Below are positions 1-8,022 of a stretch of DNA of 64,000 bases, piece by piece (the first letter of the stretch is position 1; the number at the start of each line of letters is the position of its first letter). The notes under the pieces were generated by a model. The model was not told the origin of the DNA and searched no databases. It saw only the letters and a list, made by a program, of their open reading frames with translations. The stretch covers positions 1-64,000 of the forward strand of contig CAVUCH010000001.1 of the NCBI GenBank assembly GCA_963739995.1, given 5' to 3'. The DNA is from CAVUCH01 sp963739995. Its GTDB lineage: Bacteria; Acidobacteriota; Vicinamibacteria; Vicinamibacterales; JAENWD01. The translations under genes and the position numbers were made by a program.

Positions 1-87
1 AAACCAGCTCGGCTATCCCAACCGCAAGGCAGCATCGGCGCGTGGGTGCGTTTTCTGTGGCTCTCCACAATCAAAAGGAAATCAAAC

Positions 88-490
88 ATGCCGCGAGGTG
101 GACGCCGACCAGGCAGCGGACGCAAGCCGAAGTCGCTGCTACTACACAAGCTTGAAGGCACGTACCAAGCCTCTCGGCACGCGCACCGAGCGGCCTCCCC
201 GACGGCGGCGGTGCTGACGATGCCGCGCGCGGCGCCGGCCGTGGACTGGCAGCCGTCGGAGGCGGAGTGGGCGGAGTTGTCGCCGCGGGCGCGGGACTGG
301 CTCGGCGCGACGCTGGGCCTGTATGTCGTGAACGCGCTCGAAGGGCGGCAGGTGCTGGAGGCCTGCCGGGTGCTCTCGCGGTGTGAGGTGCTGGAGGCCG
401 AGCCCGGGATGGGCGGCGGCGGCGGCGCTCGCGCGGGAGCGGCGGCTGTTCTGGAATATGTGGACGAGCCTCCGGTTTTTGGAGGGGTGA
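88..490 (+). pseudogene. Phage terminase small subunit (P27-like), frameshifted
   Basis: The protein starts at ATG 88 behind an AAGGAA ribosome site. Its N-terminus MPRGGRRPGSGRKPK followed by LEGTYQ is typical of small terminase subunits, which bind phage DNA and recruit the large subunit for packaging. The first frame runs well until about 410, where a GGCGGCGGCGGCGG tract occurs. The expected C-terminus (RERRLFWNMWTSLRFLEG, then TGA at 488-490) continues in the next frame, so a one-base shift lies in or near the GGC repeat. Family assignment is from recalled similarity. The gene as read cannot make a complete protein. Confidence 0.7.
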
Positions 491-492
491 GG

Positions 493-827
493 ATGGCGAC
501 GAAGCGGGAGACGCCTCGTGCGCCCGGCGTGCGCGCCTCGGCGGTCATCAAGTGGTGTGCGCTTGGCGGGACCGACCCGCCGGCCGGGGCGCCGGCGGAG
601 TGCAATGGTGACAGGCGGAGAACACGGAAGTCTGGGGCCCGCCTGGGCGCGACCTCGAATTCTGGGCGTGGGACAGCGCGACGCTCAGCGCGCATTACGA
701 GAGCAACCGCGAGGCGGTCGACGAGATGGCGGCGCGGGCGGGCCTCCCGGAGCCGTGGTGTCGGCAGGCGATTGTCAACCTGCGCGAGCAGGAGCGGCGC
801 GGCGATGCGTGGAAGACACAACGGTGA
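493..827 (+). pseudogene. Broken phage gene fragment, unidentified
   Basis: An ATG at 493, two bases after the terminase stop, opens a frame with the segment ASAVIKWCAL, which faintly recalls the N-terminus of large terminases. That frame loses protein-like character near 600. From about 615 a different frame reads coherently (for example RDLEFWAWDSATL and WCRQAIVNLREQERR) to a TGA at 825-827, but it has an in-frame stop at 609 and no start. I read this as one or two genes joined by deletion and frameshift. No function can be assigned. Confidence 0.4.
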
Positions 828-1241
828 GGCTCATCCCCGCTGCCCGTGGTGATCGTGCGTCGGCGCATCCCGCAGGCGACGTGGCGGCACGGCTGGCGGC
901 GCTTGAAGCGTGCGTCGACGAGCTCTCCGTGCGGCTCCACGTCCTCGAGGCGGAGCGTCGCGCACGACAGGCGGATCCGGTGGCGGACGGCGCCTGCTGT
1001 CGGCGATCGCGGCGCGGTTCGGATCGGCCGTGTTCACCGTCCGCGACTTCGACGCGGGGCCGCGATCGATGCGGACCTCCACGCGGCGCTGGCGGGGCGC
1101 GGCGCTCGGCGGCTCGGCGCGCGGCTGAAGCGACTGCACCGCCACGGCGGCGGCGCGCCCTATGTCGTCGAGCGCGTGGCGGGTCGCGAGGCCGGCGGCG
1201 CGCTCTGGTGTATCACCGTTGCTCATACAGAGACGGCCTAG
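828..1241 (+). pseudogene. Broken phage gene with coiled-coil start, unidentified
   Basis: After the previous stop a coherent frame reads VAARLAALEACVDELSVRL, a strong coiled-coil heptad pattern. Sense then passes through two other frames: LLSAIAARFGSAVFTVRDF near 1000-1050, and a segment ending in a Trp-containing strand with a TGA at 1239-1241. At least two frameshifts are needed to join them. It could be one or two small genes of the phage. I do not recognise the family. Confidence 0.35.
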
Positions 1242-1274
1242 GCAGGCGGTCGGCGACGGTCGATGATGCGCACC

Positions 1275-2197
1275 ATGAATTACGCAGCCGACGTCACCAA
1301 AAATTTCGAGCGCGAGCAGCGCGCCCAGGCGCTGATGGCACTTGCGGTGAGCCGGGAGGGCGCTGGTCCGCCGACCCGCTGGAAAGTTTCTGTCACCGCG
1401 GGTTCGCCCGATATGCGTCCTATGCGAAGGCGGCGATCGACGCCGTGACGGCGGAGGATGCGGCGGCGGGGCTCGCGCCACTCAACGCGGCATTCATCGA
1501 GAGCGTCAACCGCACGTCGATCTTGGGCAAGCTGGGCGCGCTCGAGATTCCGTTGGACCAGACCGGGCGGATCGATACGTCCACGATGACCGCGCAGATC
1601 GTCGACGAGAACACGATGAAGCCGGTGACGGGCGTCACCGTCACCGTGAGCGGGCCGCCGGTCAAAGCCGTCGCGCAACTCGTCGTCTCGGCGGAACTCC
1701 TGCGCTCGACGAGTCCGCAGATGCAGGAGGGGCTCACACGCGCGTTAGTGTCCGCGGTCGCGGCGGCGGTCGACACGAAGGTGATCAGCGTGCTCACGAG
1801 TGGTCCGCCGGCGGCGGCGGCGGATCTGGGGTCTTGCTCGCCAGCGTCTCAGGCGGGGCGCCCGACCTTCCGATCGTGATCGGCTCGATGCGAGAGCTCG
1901 TGCCCCTCGCAGCCACGCTCGCCGACCTGCAAGGGCTCGGCGTGACCGTGCTTCCGTGCGCGGCGGCGGCGGGACTGTTGCTCGTGGTGGACGGGAGCGG
2001 CCTGCTCGTCAGCGACGGCGGCGCCGAGATCGTGAGCGCGAGGCACGCCAAGATACACTCGACGACGGCAGCGGTGGGACGCCCGGGCCGACTGTTTCTC
2101 TATGGCGGGGAACCTCGCGTGCCTCCGCGCGGAGCGGTGGTTTTCGATCGCGATGCGGCCCGATGCGGTGGCCTGGGCGGCCGCGGGCACACCATGA
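1275..2197 (+). pseudogene. HK97-type major capsid protein, multiply frameshifted
   Basis: The gene begins at ATG 1275 (MNYAADVTKNFEREQRAQAL). After a shift near 1360 it continues with a long capsid-like stretch containing FIESVNRTSILGKLGA and LVVSAELLRST. Further shifts near 1800 and 2050-2095 bring in a C-terminus with CLRAERWFSIAMRPDAVAW and a TGA at 2195-2197. The order of segments, the length of about 300 residues and the motifs fit the HK97-fold major capsid family that builds the phage head. At least three to four frameshifts are present. The TGA overlaps the ATG of the next gene (ATGA), a relic of translational coupling. Confidence 0.65.
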
Positions 2198-2523
2198 GCG
2201 GCGAGCCAGACCCGAACACCCCGCTCCGCCTGACCGTCGGCGCGTTGCGGATGGTCATCGGCGACATTGCGCAAGCCACGAAAGCGCATGTGATCGAGGA
2301 GATCGCAAAAGCCGTGGCGCCGCTCGAAGGCCGGATTGCCGAGCTTGAAAGTCGCGAATATCAAGGCGGTGGGCCGGCGATAAAACCTACCCCGCAGGCG
2401 CGTCGGTGACGAGCGGCGGAAATTTGTGGATTGCGCTGAGTCCGTCGATCGGCATGAGGCCGGGCGCGAATACGACCGCTGGCAGCTGCGTCCGGCGCGG
2501 GCGCGACGGAAAGGATCTGCGTG
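2194..2523 (+). pseudogene. Small phage structural gene, frameshifted
   Basis: ATG 2194 overlaps the capsid stop. The first frame gives MSGEPDPNTPLRLTVGALR and a helical stretch (VIEEIAKAVAPLEGRIAELE). Near 2365 the sense moves to another frame reading GDKTYPAGASVTSGGNLWIA, a pattern seen in phage proteins with a carbohydrate-binding-like C-terminal strand. The rest is scrambled by a further shift, ending near the GTGATG at 2521. The function is probably structural or tail-fibre-related, but this is inference. Confidence 0.45.
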
Positions 2524-2813
2524 ATGCCGCTCGATGATGTGCGCGACGACGACCGCGATCTCGGCGCACTGGGCGCCCCTGTCCGGGGCCAACACCCCGG
2601 CCGACGATGTGTACAGGCGCTGGCCGACGCGTCCGCGCAGCAGTGCGTCGCCGACCTACGCAAGCAGATTGAGTCGGAGCTCCAGCTGACGCCCGCCGGG
2701 CGCGCGGCCCTGGATGCGCGACTCGTCTACCTCTTTGCGCGCCTGCACACGCGCGATTGTTTGCGCGCCTGCATGCGCGGCTCAAGGCGGGCGGAGACAA
2801 CGATACCGACTGA
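2524..2813 (+). pseudogene. Small phage gene disrupted by a 26-base tandem duplication
   Basis: The frame from ATG 2524 reads well through DLRKQIESELQLTPAGRAAL and LVYLFARLH. It is then thrown out of frame because the 14-base string TTTGCGCGCCTGCA at 2734-2747 recurs at 2760-2773, an offset of 26. Reading from the second copy restores FARLHARLKAGGDNDTD and a TGA at 2811-2813, so the ancestral protein can be reconstructed by removing one 26-base unit (about 87 residues). The family is not recognised; its position after the capsid would suit a head-completion or adaptor protein. Confidence 0.5.
2734..2785. repeat. 26-base partial tandem duplication causing a frameshift
   Basis: TTTGCGCGCCTGCA occurs at 2734-2747 and again at 2760-2773. 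The offset of 26 bases is not a multiple of three and breaks the surrounding gene. It looks like replication slippage. Confidence 0.75.
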
Positions 2814-3020
2814 CGACGAGGCGATCGGGATGACCGAGCGCGCCGATCCCGCGGCGGAAGTTGAGCAGCGCGTTGACCGGCGAAGGGCACGATCAGTGCT
2901 GCTGCACCGAGGTCGTGAGCCACGGACCCGATCGGACGGTCGTGAAGATTGACCCGTGGGAGGTCACCAACGAAGGTGACGACGCGCTGACGACGAGGCG
3001 ATCAGGATGGCCGAGCCGCC
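2810..3020. repeat. 34-base imperfect direct repeat at gene junctions
   Basis: The string CTGACGACGAGGCGATC at 2810-2826 recurs at 2987-3003. Similarity continues through GGATG(A/G)CCGAGC to about 2843 and 3020. Each copy holds a TGA stop, a short spacer and the ATG of a following reading frame (ATG 2830 and ATG 3007). It is therefore a duplicated gene junction 177 bases apart. Confidence 0.7.
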
Positions 3021-3504
3021 AATCTCGCGGCGCTCCACCTTGGCGACCGTGGCCGATCTGCGACGAATTTATAGCCCAAGAGGAGTCAGGGCATGGCGGT
3101 CTGATGATCGCTGCGGGGAGGAGATGAGCGTGTCCACAGGCTGTCTTCCGCCGTTCCGCGCGCTCGCCTATGGTCGTGAGCGCACGTCCCGTCGTATGCG
3201 CCCCGGTGCCGCGACTCCGGCGCAAATAGCAAACGCTCCCACCACCTGCACTGATATGTCGAACGATATCCCATATGCGGTGCCCAGCGGGTGTGCGGAT
3301 GCTCGTGCGCGGAGACGCCGCCTCGTCGGCCAGACACGGTAAGCCTGGGGAGGACCGCTTCGAAGGCCACAGGCGGGCGGGAGCATGGGATCACGGTCCG
3401 AGGCGTGACACGGCACGCGGCCACGGCGCCCGATCGTGCCGCCCGCGGCACCCGGCATGCTCACCCGTCGGCGACGATGCCCGCGTGACGCGCGGGTGAG
3501 CGCG
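2830..3504 (+). pseudogene. Phage gene debris, unidentified
   Basis: From ATG 2830 (MTERADPAAEVEQ) the sense appears to pass to a frame reading CCCTEVVSHGPDRTVVKIDP and then to the next junction repeat. From ATG 3007 a further small frame (MAEPPISRRSTLATVADLRR) starts. After about 3130 no frame keeps protein-like composition for long: MSNDIPYAVPSG near 3256 and VRMLVRGDAASS near 3297 look like two halves of one broken N-terminus. I cannot name any product here. Confidence 0.3.
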
Positions 3505-3506
3505 CG

Positions 3507-3886
3507 ATGAGCGGGATCACCGACCTCGAGGTTGACATCACCGAGCTGCGCCGGCAGGTGGCCGATCTCCGTGCGGCGCTCGCGCATGCCCACGGATCGC
3601 GGCTGCGGAACGTGCCCGCGCGGACCGGGCGGAGCAGACCGGCCGCGACGCGTGGCGGGTGGCCGTCCGGACCGGATTGTGGCCGGTGGATCGGCGCGGT
3701 CCCGTGCCGGTGACGCCCGGCGGCTCGACGCCGGTTGCGTGCCCACCGACCGCTGTGGCGGATTCGGACGGAAACGGCAGATCTTCCGATTTCGGCCACA
3801 ACTCACAGCCCCGCGTGCGACCTGGCACGACGGACGCACGATCGCGCGGGCCTGCCCGCGACGTTCGGCGCGCATCCATCCTGTAA
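3507..3886 (+). pseudogene. Small coiled-coil phage-like gene, frameshifted
   Basis: ATG 3507 opens MSGITDLEVDITELRRQVAD, a strong heptad pattern. Within about 35 codons a second frame continues it (AERARADRAEQTGRDAWRVA), so a frameshift lies near 3590-3610. The remainder has little recognisable order before stops near 3886. A short coiled-coil protein late in a phage gene block could be a spanin- or tail-related product, but that is a guess. Confidence 0.3.
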
Positions 3887-3910
3887 GTTATTGATATAAA
3901 AGGTGTTAGG

Positions 3911-3986
3911 TGGTGGACGGCAGGGGGATCGAACCCCTGACCTCTGCATTGCGAACGCAGCGCTCTCCCAGCTGAGCTAGCCGCCC
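3911..3986 (-). tRNA. tRNA-Ala (anticodon CGC)
   Basis: On the minus strand the 76 bases fold as a full cloverleaf. The acceptor stem is GGGCGGC paired with GCCGTCC (one G-U), the D arm is GCTC/GAGC, and the anticodon stem CTGCG/TGCAG encloses TTCGCAA (anticodon CGC, reading GCG). The T arm is AGGGG/CCCCT with a TTCGATC loop, and the CCA end is encoded (TGG at 3911-3913 on the plus strand). Its 3' end faces the phage remnant, which suggests it was the attachment site. A TACACT hexamer (minus strand, 4038-4043) is a possible -10 box. Confidence 0.95.
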
Positions 3987-4117
3987 ACGTGGCAGGTCGT
4001 CGCGAGTGCGAGCGTCATTTCCGCATTCGGACCCCGGAGTGTAGCATGCGCCCGCGAAGCCCCGCAACGCGGAGGCGCCGTTCAGGACAGTGCCGGAACG
4101 GCACCCCCGCCGAGTGC

Positions 4118-4123
4118 TATACT
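4118..4123 (+). promoter_or_regulatory. Candidate -10 box for pfkA
   Basis: TATACT lies about 90 bases before the chosen pfkA start. The -35 region is poor. Its position argues against the upstream in-frame start at 4090. Confidence 0.4.
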
Positions 4124-4212
4124 CGCAAAACTCCTTACATTCCGCACTTCCTCGTTCGGCTCAACCCCACGCGCAGAGCCTGCGCGCGCCATCGCATTCG
4201 TCCTCATTCATC

Positions 4213-5301
4213 ATGTCCAAGCCCATCAGGAAAATCGGCGTTCTCACAGGCGGCGGCGACGCCCCTGGCCTGAACGCGGTCATCCGCGCCGTGGTCAAGG
4301 CCGGCTGCAACGCCAACCTGGACGTCATCGGCATCGAAGACAGCTTCGACGGCCTGCTCGAGTTCAATCGATGCCGCCTTCTGAACACCAAGGACGTCAC
4401 CGGCATCCTGCGCCGGGGTGGCACCATCCTGGGCACGATCAACACGGGTGATCCGTTCGTGCGGCGGATCACGACGTCCGAAGGGGTCGAACACTGGTAC
4501 GCCGATCGGGTGGTTGAGATGTTCCATCGCCAGGGTCTCGGAGGCCTGGTGGTGATCGGGGGCGACGGCACGCTGGGCTTGGCGCATCGCTTCAGCCTGC
4601 TCGGGGTTCCCATCGTCGGCGTGCCGAAGACCATCGACAACGACATCGTCGGCACCACCAACTGCTTTGGATTTGACACAGCCGTGGCCTTCGCCACCGA
4701 TGCAATCGATCGCCTGCATACGACTGCCGAAGCTCACCGCCGGATCATGGTCGTCGAGGTGATGGGGCGCTACGCCGGCTGGATTGCGCTGCACGCCGGC
4801 ATCGGCGGGGGCGCCGATGTGATCCTCCTGCCCGAGTTTCCCTACGACATCGAGGCCGTGGCCGAGCGGATCAGGGCCCGGGACTCGTGGGGCGCGCACT
4901 TCAGCATCGTTGTCGTCGCCGAGGGCGCGAAGCCGCAGAACGGGCGCGTGTCGGTGATCCAGTCCGCCGGTCTTGGCAGGGCTGAACGTCTCGGCGGTGC
5001 GGGCCACCTGGTGGCGGCCGCGCTCGAACAGCTCACCGGAAAGGAAACACGCACGGTGGTGCTCGGACATCTCCAGCGCGGGGGATCACCCACGAGCTAT
5101 GACCGCGTGTTGGCCACGCGTTTCGGTACGACCGCCGTGGATGTCCTCCTGGCCGGCGAGCACGACTGCATGGTGGCGTCGCGGCCGCCGCACATCGTGA
5201 CGGTGCCCCTGTCCGAGATAGTAGGAAAGACTCGGACGGTGCCTCTGGACTCTGATGTCGTGCGGACCGCGCGCGCGGTCGGGATCGGGTTCGGGGAGTG
5301 A
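4213..5301 (+). CDS. pfkA: 6-phosphofructokinase
   Basis: The enzyme phosphorylates fructose 6-phosphate to fructose 1,6-bisphosphate in cytosolic glycolysis. The 362-residue product has the nucleotide-binding GGGDAPG at residues 13-19, GGDGT at 116-120 and PKTIDND at 138-144, with Asp142 as the catalytic base. Residue 119 is Gly (the E. coli 104 position), which favours ATP as donor. Residue 139 is Lys (the 124 position), a residue usual in pyrophosphate-dependent enzymes but also found in some ATP-dependent actinobacterial-type ones. ATP is therefore likely but not certain. ATG 4213 is preferred over an upstream start because family homology begins here and a TATACT box lies between them. 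glpX, the opposing bisphosphatase, is at 51032. Confidence 0.93.
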   Translation: MSKPIRKIGVLTGGGDAPGLNAVIRAVVKAGCNANLDVIGIEDSFDGLLEFNRCRLLNTKDVTGILRRGGTILGTINTGDPFVRRITTSEGVEHWYADRVVEMFHRQGLGGLVVIGGDGTLGLAHRFSLLGVPIVGVPKTIDNDIVGTTNCFGFDTAVAFATDAIDRLHTTAEAHRRIMVVEVMGRYAGWIALHAGIGGGADVILLPEFPYDIEAVAERIRARDSWGAHFSIVVVAEGAKPQNGRVSVIQSAGLGRAERLGGAGHLVAAALEQLTGKETRTVVLGHLQRGGSPTSYDRVLATRFGTTAVDVLLAGEHDCMVASRPPHIVTVPLSEIVGKTRTVPLDSDVVRTARAVGIGFGE

Positions 5302-5325
5302 AGGCGCCGTCGCCAGCGTGGGCTG

Positions 5326-6495
5326 CTAGGTCAACACATCCAGGTACTTCAGCGCGCCGCCGGTGTTGAACAGCACCACGGTGTCGCTTCGGCTGATGCG
5401 GCCCTCGTCGACGAGCCGCTCGACGGCCACGAGTGCGGCGCCGCCTTCGGGTGCGGCGCTCACGCCTTCGGTGGCGCCGAGCCGCCGCATTGCCGCAACC
5501 ATCGACTCGTCGCTCACGGCGACCGCCGCCCCTTCACTTGCCCGCAGCACGCGCAGCATCAGAAAGTCGCCGACGGCTCGCGGCACTCGCAATCCATCGG
5601 CGACGGTCCGCGGAGTGTCGACGGCGACGCCGCTGTCCAGGTTCTGCTCGAACGCCCGCACGATGGGCGCGCATCCTTCCGCCTGCACGGTTACCATGCG
5701 CGGCCGGCCCCCTGCCGAGATCCAGCCGAGCGCCTCGAGTTCCTCGAACGCCTTCCACATGCCGATCAGGCCCGTGCCGCCTCCCGTCGGGTAGATGATC
5801 CAGTCGGGGAGCCGCCATCCGAGCTGCTCCGCCAGCTCGTATCCCATGGTCTTCTTTCCCTCCAGCCGGTACGGTTCCTTCAAGGTGGAAACGTCGTACC
5901 AGCCGAGGCGCGCGCCCTGTTCCGCCGCGATGCGGCCGGCCTCGGTGATCAGCCCGTCCACGAGCGTGACGTGGGCGCCATAGAGCTCGCACTCGCGCGC
6001 GAACGGCAGCTTGACGTCTCGCGGCAGGAACACGCGGGCCTCGAGGCCCGCGCAGGAAGCGTAGGCCGCCAGCGCGGTGCCGGCGTTCCCGGCCGAGGGG
6101 ACAGACAGTGTGCGCGCACCGAGCGCGCGCGCACGCGTCACCGCGGGGGACTGCCCGCGTGCCTTGAAGGAGTTCGTGGGGTTGAGCGATTCGTCCTTGA
6201 TGTACAGGCGATCGAGCCCGAGGGCCGCGCCGATGCGCGTGCTGTGCATCAGCGGCGTGAAGCCTTCACCCAGCGTGACGGGCTGCTCATTGTCGAATAC
6301 GGGCAACACCTCGCGATACCGCCACATGCTGGGTACGCGGTCGCGCAAGGTTTCGCGCTTCCAGGAACGCGCCCGCGCCAGGTTGTAGCGCGCCAGCAGC
6401 GGAGCCCCGCACACACACAGGTGGTGCCGCTCGCGCGCGTCGAACGGCCCCGCACCGCACGGGCGGGAACATTCCAGGTGGGAGAAGAAGGACAT
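5326..6495 (-). CDS. thrC: Threonine synthase
   Basis: This PLP enzyme converts O-phosphohomoserine to threonine. The 389-residue protein opens with a Cys-rich knuckle (Cys9, Cys13, Cys27, Cys29) of the kind found in thrC-type synthases. Next come the PLP-lysine motif NPTNSFKARG, a Ser/Gly-rich SAGNAGTALAAYA loop and a late phosphate-binding PTGGGTGLIG. Start ATG 6495 was chosen because the Cys knuckle follows at once; the open frame extends further upstream through frr without homology. It is the last gene of the rplM-to-thrC block, separated from frr by a 24-bp perfect hairpin, so it may be expressed partly independently. Confidence 0.9.
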   Translation of the reverse strand: MSFFSHLECSRPCGAGPFDARERHHLCVCGAPLLARYNLARARSWKRETLRDRVPSMWRYREVLPVFDNEQPVTLGEGFTPLMHSTRIGAALGLDRLYIKDESLNPTNSFKARGQSPAVTRARALGARTLSVPSAGNAGTALAAYASCAGLEARVFLPRDVKLPFARECELYGAHVTLVDGLITEAGRIAAEQGARLGWYDVSTLKEPYRLEGKKTMGYELAEQLGWRLPDWIIYPTGGGTGLIGMWKAFEELEALGWISAGGRPRMVTVQAEGCAPIVRAFEQNLDSGVAVDTPRTVADGLRVPRAVGDFLMLRVLRASEGAAVAVSDESMVAAMRRLGATEGVSAAPEGGAALVAVERLVDEGRISRSDTVVLFNTGGALKYLDVLT

Positions 6496-6501
6496 CGGGA
6501 T

Positions 6502-6564
6502 GAGAATGAGATCGGGAGGTGTTTTTACAATTCGTGGGAGAAAACACCTCCCGATCTCATTCTC
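6502..6564. repeat. 24-bp perfect inverted repeat between frr and thrC
   Basis: Bases 6502-6525 and 6541-6564 are exact reverse complements with a 15-base loop. It lies directly after the frr stop and just before the thrC start. The inner end of the stem is T/A-rich (GTGTTTT/AAAACAC), and there is no U-run after the stem on either strand. It could terminate, attenuate or protect the frr transcript, or be a palindromic intergenic repeat. Confidence 0.85.
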
Positions 6565-6565
6565 G

Positions 6566-7135
6566 TCAGTGGCCCAGCAGGTCCTGGTCCTTTTTCTTCT
6601 GCAGTTCGTCGATGATTTTAATGTGCTGATCCGTAATCTTCTGCACTTCGTCCAGGCCGCGCCGCTCGTCGTCCTCTGAGATGAGGTGCTCCTTGAGCAG
6701 CTTCTTGAGCCGTTCGTTCGCGTCGCGCCGAACGATACGGAGCGCGTTCCGCCCTTCCTCGGCCTGTTTGTGCACGTGCCGGGAGAGTTCCTTGCGCCGA
6801 TCCTCCGTGAGCGCCGGGATCGGAATGCGGATGACCTTGCCGTCATTCGAAGGGTTCAGACCCAGGTCCGACGATCGGATGGCCTTCTCAATCGGTCCCA
6901 TCAAGGACGGGTCGAACGGCTGCGCCACGATGAGGCTCGGTTCGGGGATCGAGAGCGTCGCCACCTGAGTGAGGGGCACCCGCGCGCCATACGCCTCCAG
7001 GTGTATCGCGTCGAGCATGCCCACCGACGCGCGGCCGGTGCGCACGTTCGCCAGGTCGCGGCGCACGCGCTCGATGCCCGCGTCCATGCGGGTCTTCACT
7101 TCGGCGAAGAGACCTTTGAGGTCGTTGACGTCCAT
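6566..7135 (-). CDS. frr: Ribosome recycling factor
   Basis: RRF splits post-termination ribosomes together with EF-G. The product has 189 residues, close to the usual 185. It shows the conserved RTGRAS motif near residue 32, the PEPSLIVAQPFD segment near 75, NDGKVIRIPIPALTEDRR near 105 and the C-terminal helix DEVQKITDQHIKIIDE. It sits in the conserved rpsB-tsf-pyrH-frr order, 33 bases after pyrH, so it is almost certainly cotranscribed. A 24-bp hairpin follows its stop. Confidence 0.97.
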   Translation of the reverse strand: MDVNDLKGLFAEVKTRMDAGIERVRRDLANVRTGRASVGMLDAIHLEAYGARVPLTQVATLSIPEPSLIVAQPFDPSLMGPIEKAIRSSDLGLNPSNDGKVIRIPIPALTEDRRKELSRHVHKQAEEGRNALRIVRRDANERLKKLLKEHLISEDDERRGLDEVQKITDQHIKIIDELQKKKDQDLLGH

Positions 7136-7168
7136 CGTGTCAGCTCCAGGTGTGGGACCCGAATGAGA

Positions 7169-7909
7169 TCAGGCGGAAACCGTGGACCCGATCGGCTCCC
7201 CGAGCACCGCCCGGCGCAGGTTTCCTGCCGTGCGCAGGTTGAACACCAGGATCGGTAGGCGGTTGTCCATACAGAGGGAGATCGCGGTGGCATCCATGAC
7301 CTGCAGCCGCCGCTCGAGCACTTGGAGATAGGAGATGCGTTCGTACCGCTCCGCCGTCGGATCTTTGATCGGGTCCGCGCTGTAGATGCCGTCCACCTTC
7401 GTGGCTTTCATGATCACGTCTGCCCTGATTTCCATCGCGCGCAATGCGGCCGCCGTGTCGGTCGTGAAGTATGGGTTGCCCGTGCCTGCCGCGAAGATCA
7501 CGGCGCGTCCCTTCTCGAGGTGACGGATGGCCCGCCGCCGGATGAACGGCTCGGACACGGCGCGCATCTCGATGGCCGACATCACCCGTGTGAGCACACC
7601 CTGCCGCTCGAGCGCATCCTGCAGCGCGAGGGCATTGATGACGGTGGCCAGCATGCCCATGTAATCGCCCGTCGCGCGGTCCATCCCGCGGGCGCTCGCG
7701 GCGACACCGCGAAAGATGTTGCCGCCGCCGATGACGATGGCGGTTTCGACACCAAGACCCTGGATCTCCTGCACGTCGTGCGCGATCTGGCTGGTGATGG
7801 CCGGATCGATGCCGTACATCTTCTCGCCCATCAAGGCTTCGCCGGACAGCTTGAGGAGGATGCGCCGGTAGGCAGGGGCAGTCGGCGCCTGATCGGGCGG
7901 GAGTGACAT
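7169..7909 (-). CDS. pyrH: UMP kinase
   Basis: PyrH phosphorylates UMP to UDP, the committed step toward UTP and CTP. The 246-residue protein has the LLKLSGEALMG start motif, the GGGNIFRG phosphate loop near residue 58, the AAGTGNPYFTTD segment near 140 and DGIYSADP near 170, all standard for the bacterial hexameric UMP kinase. It sits between tsf and frr as in many bacteria. ATG 7909 follows a 113-base gap after tsf in which I see no gene. Confidence 0.97.
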   Translation of the reverse strand: MSLPPDQAPTAPAYRRILLKLSGEALMGEKMYGIDPAITSQIAHDVQEIQGLGVETAIVIGGGNIFRGVAASARGMDRATGDYMGMLATVINALALQDALERQGVLTRVMSAIEMRAVSEPFIRRRAIRHLEKGRAVIFAAGTGNPYFTTDTAAALRAMEIRADVIMKATKVDGIYSADPIKDPTAERYERISYLQVLERRLQVMDATAISLCMDNRLPILVFNLRTAGNLRRAVLGEPIGSTVSA

Positions 7910-8022
7910 TCGTCGAGGATTATATCAACGCGGACAAACGGGTCACCGTCGCGCCTCCGCGTCGGCGCGGGCGTCCTGGGGCCGGTCGAGACGAGCCGGC
8001 TCAGCCCCCTGCATCCGACCCC

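Larger units (their letters stand above)
1..3910. mobile_element. Decayed prophage remnant next to tRNA-Ala
   Basis: This stretch carries pieces of phage head genes in phage order (small terminase, then a major capsid protein, then small structural genes), all on the plus strand and nearly all broken by frameshifts. It ends at the 3' end of a tRNA-Ala gene, a classic phage attachment site. Large terminase, portal and protease are not recognisable, so an internal part is deleted or lies elsewhere, and no integrase is seen. The left end is outside the window. A 26-base tandem duplication that shifts one gene out of frame supports real decay rather than only sequencing error. The phage identity of the terminase and capsid pieces is fairly secure; the rest is inference. 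Confidence 0.75.

Noticed and set aside
15..3910. Integrase or attachment-site duplicate of the tRNA 3' end inside the window
   Set aside because: No second copy of the tRNA end and no tyrosine or serine recombinase motif is visible; the far end must be outside the window.
4090..4212. An N-terminal extension of phosphofructokinase from ATG 4090
   Set aside because: The extension has no homology, and a TATACT promoter-like box lies inside it.
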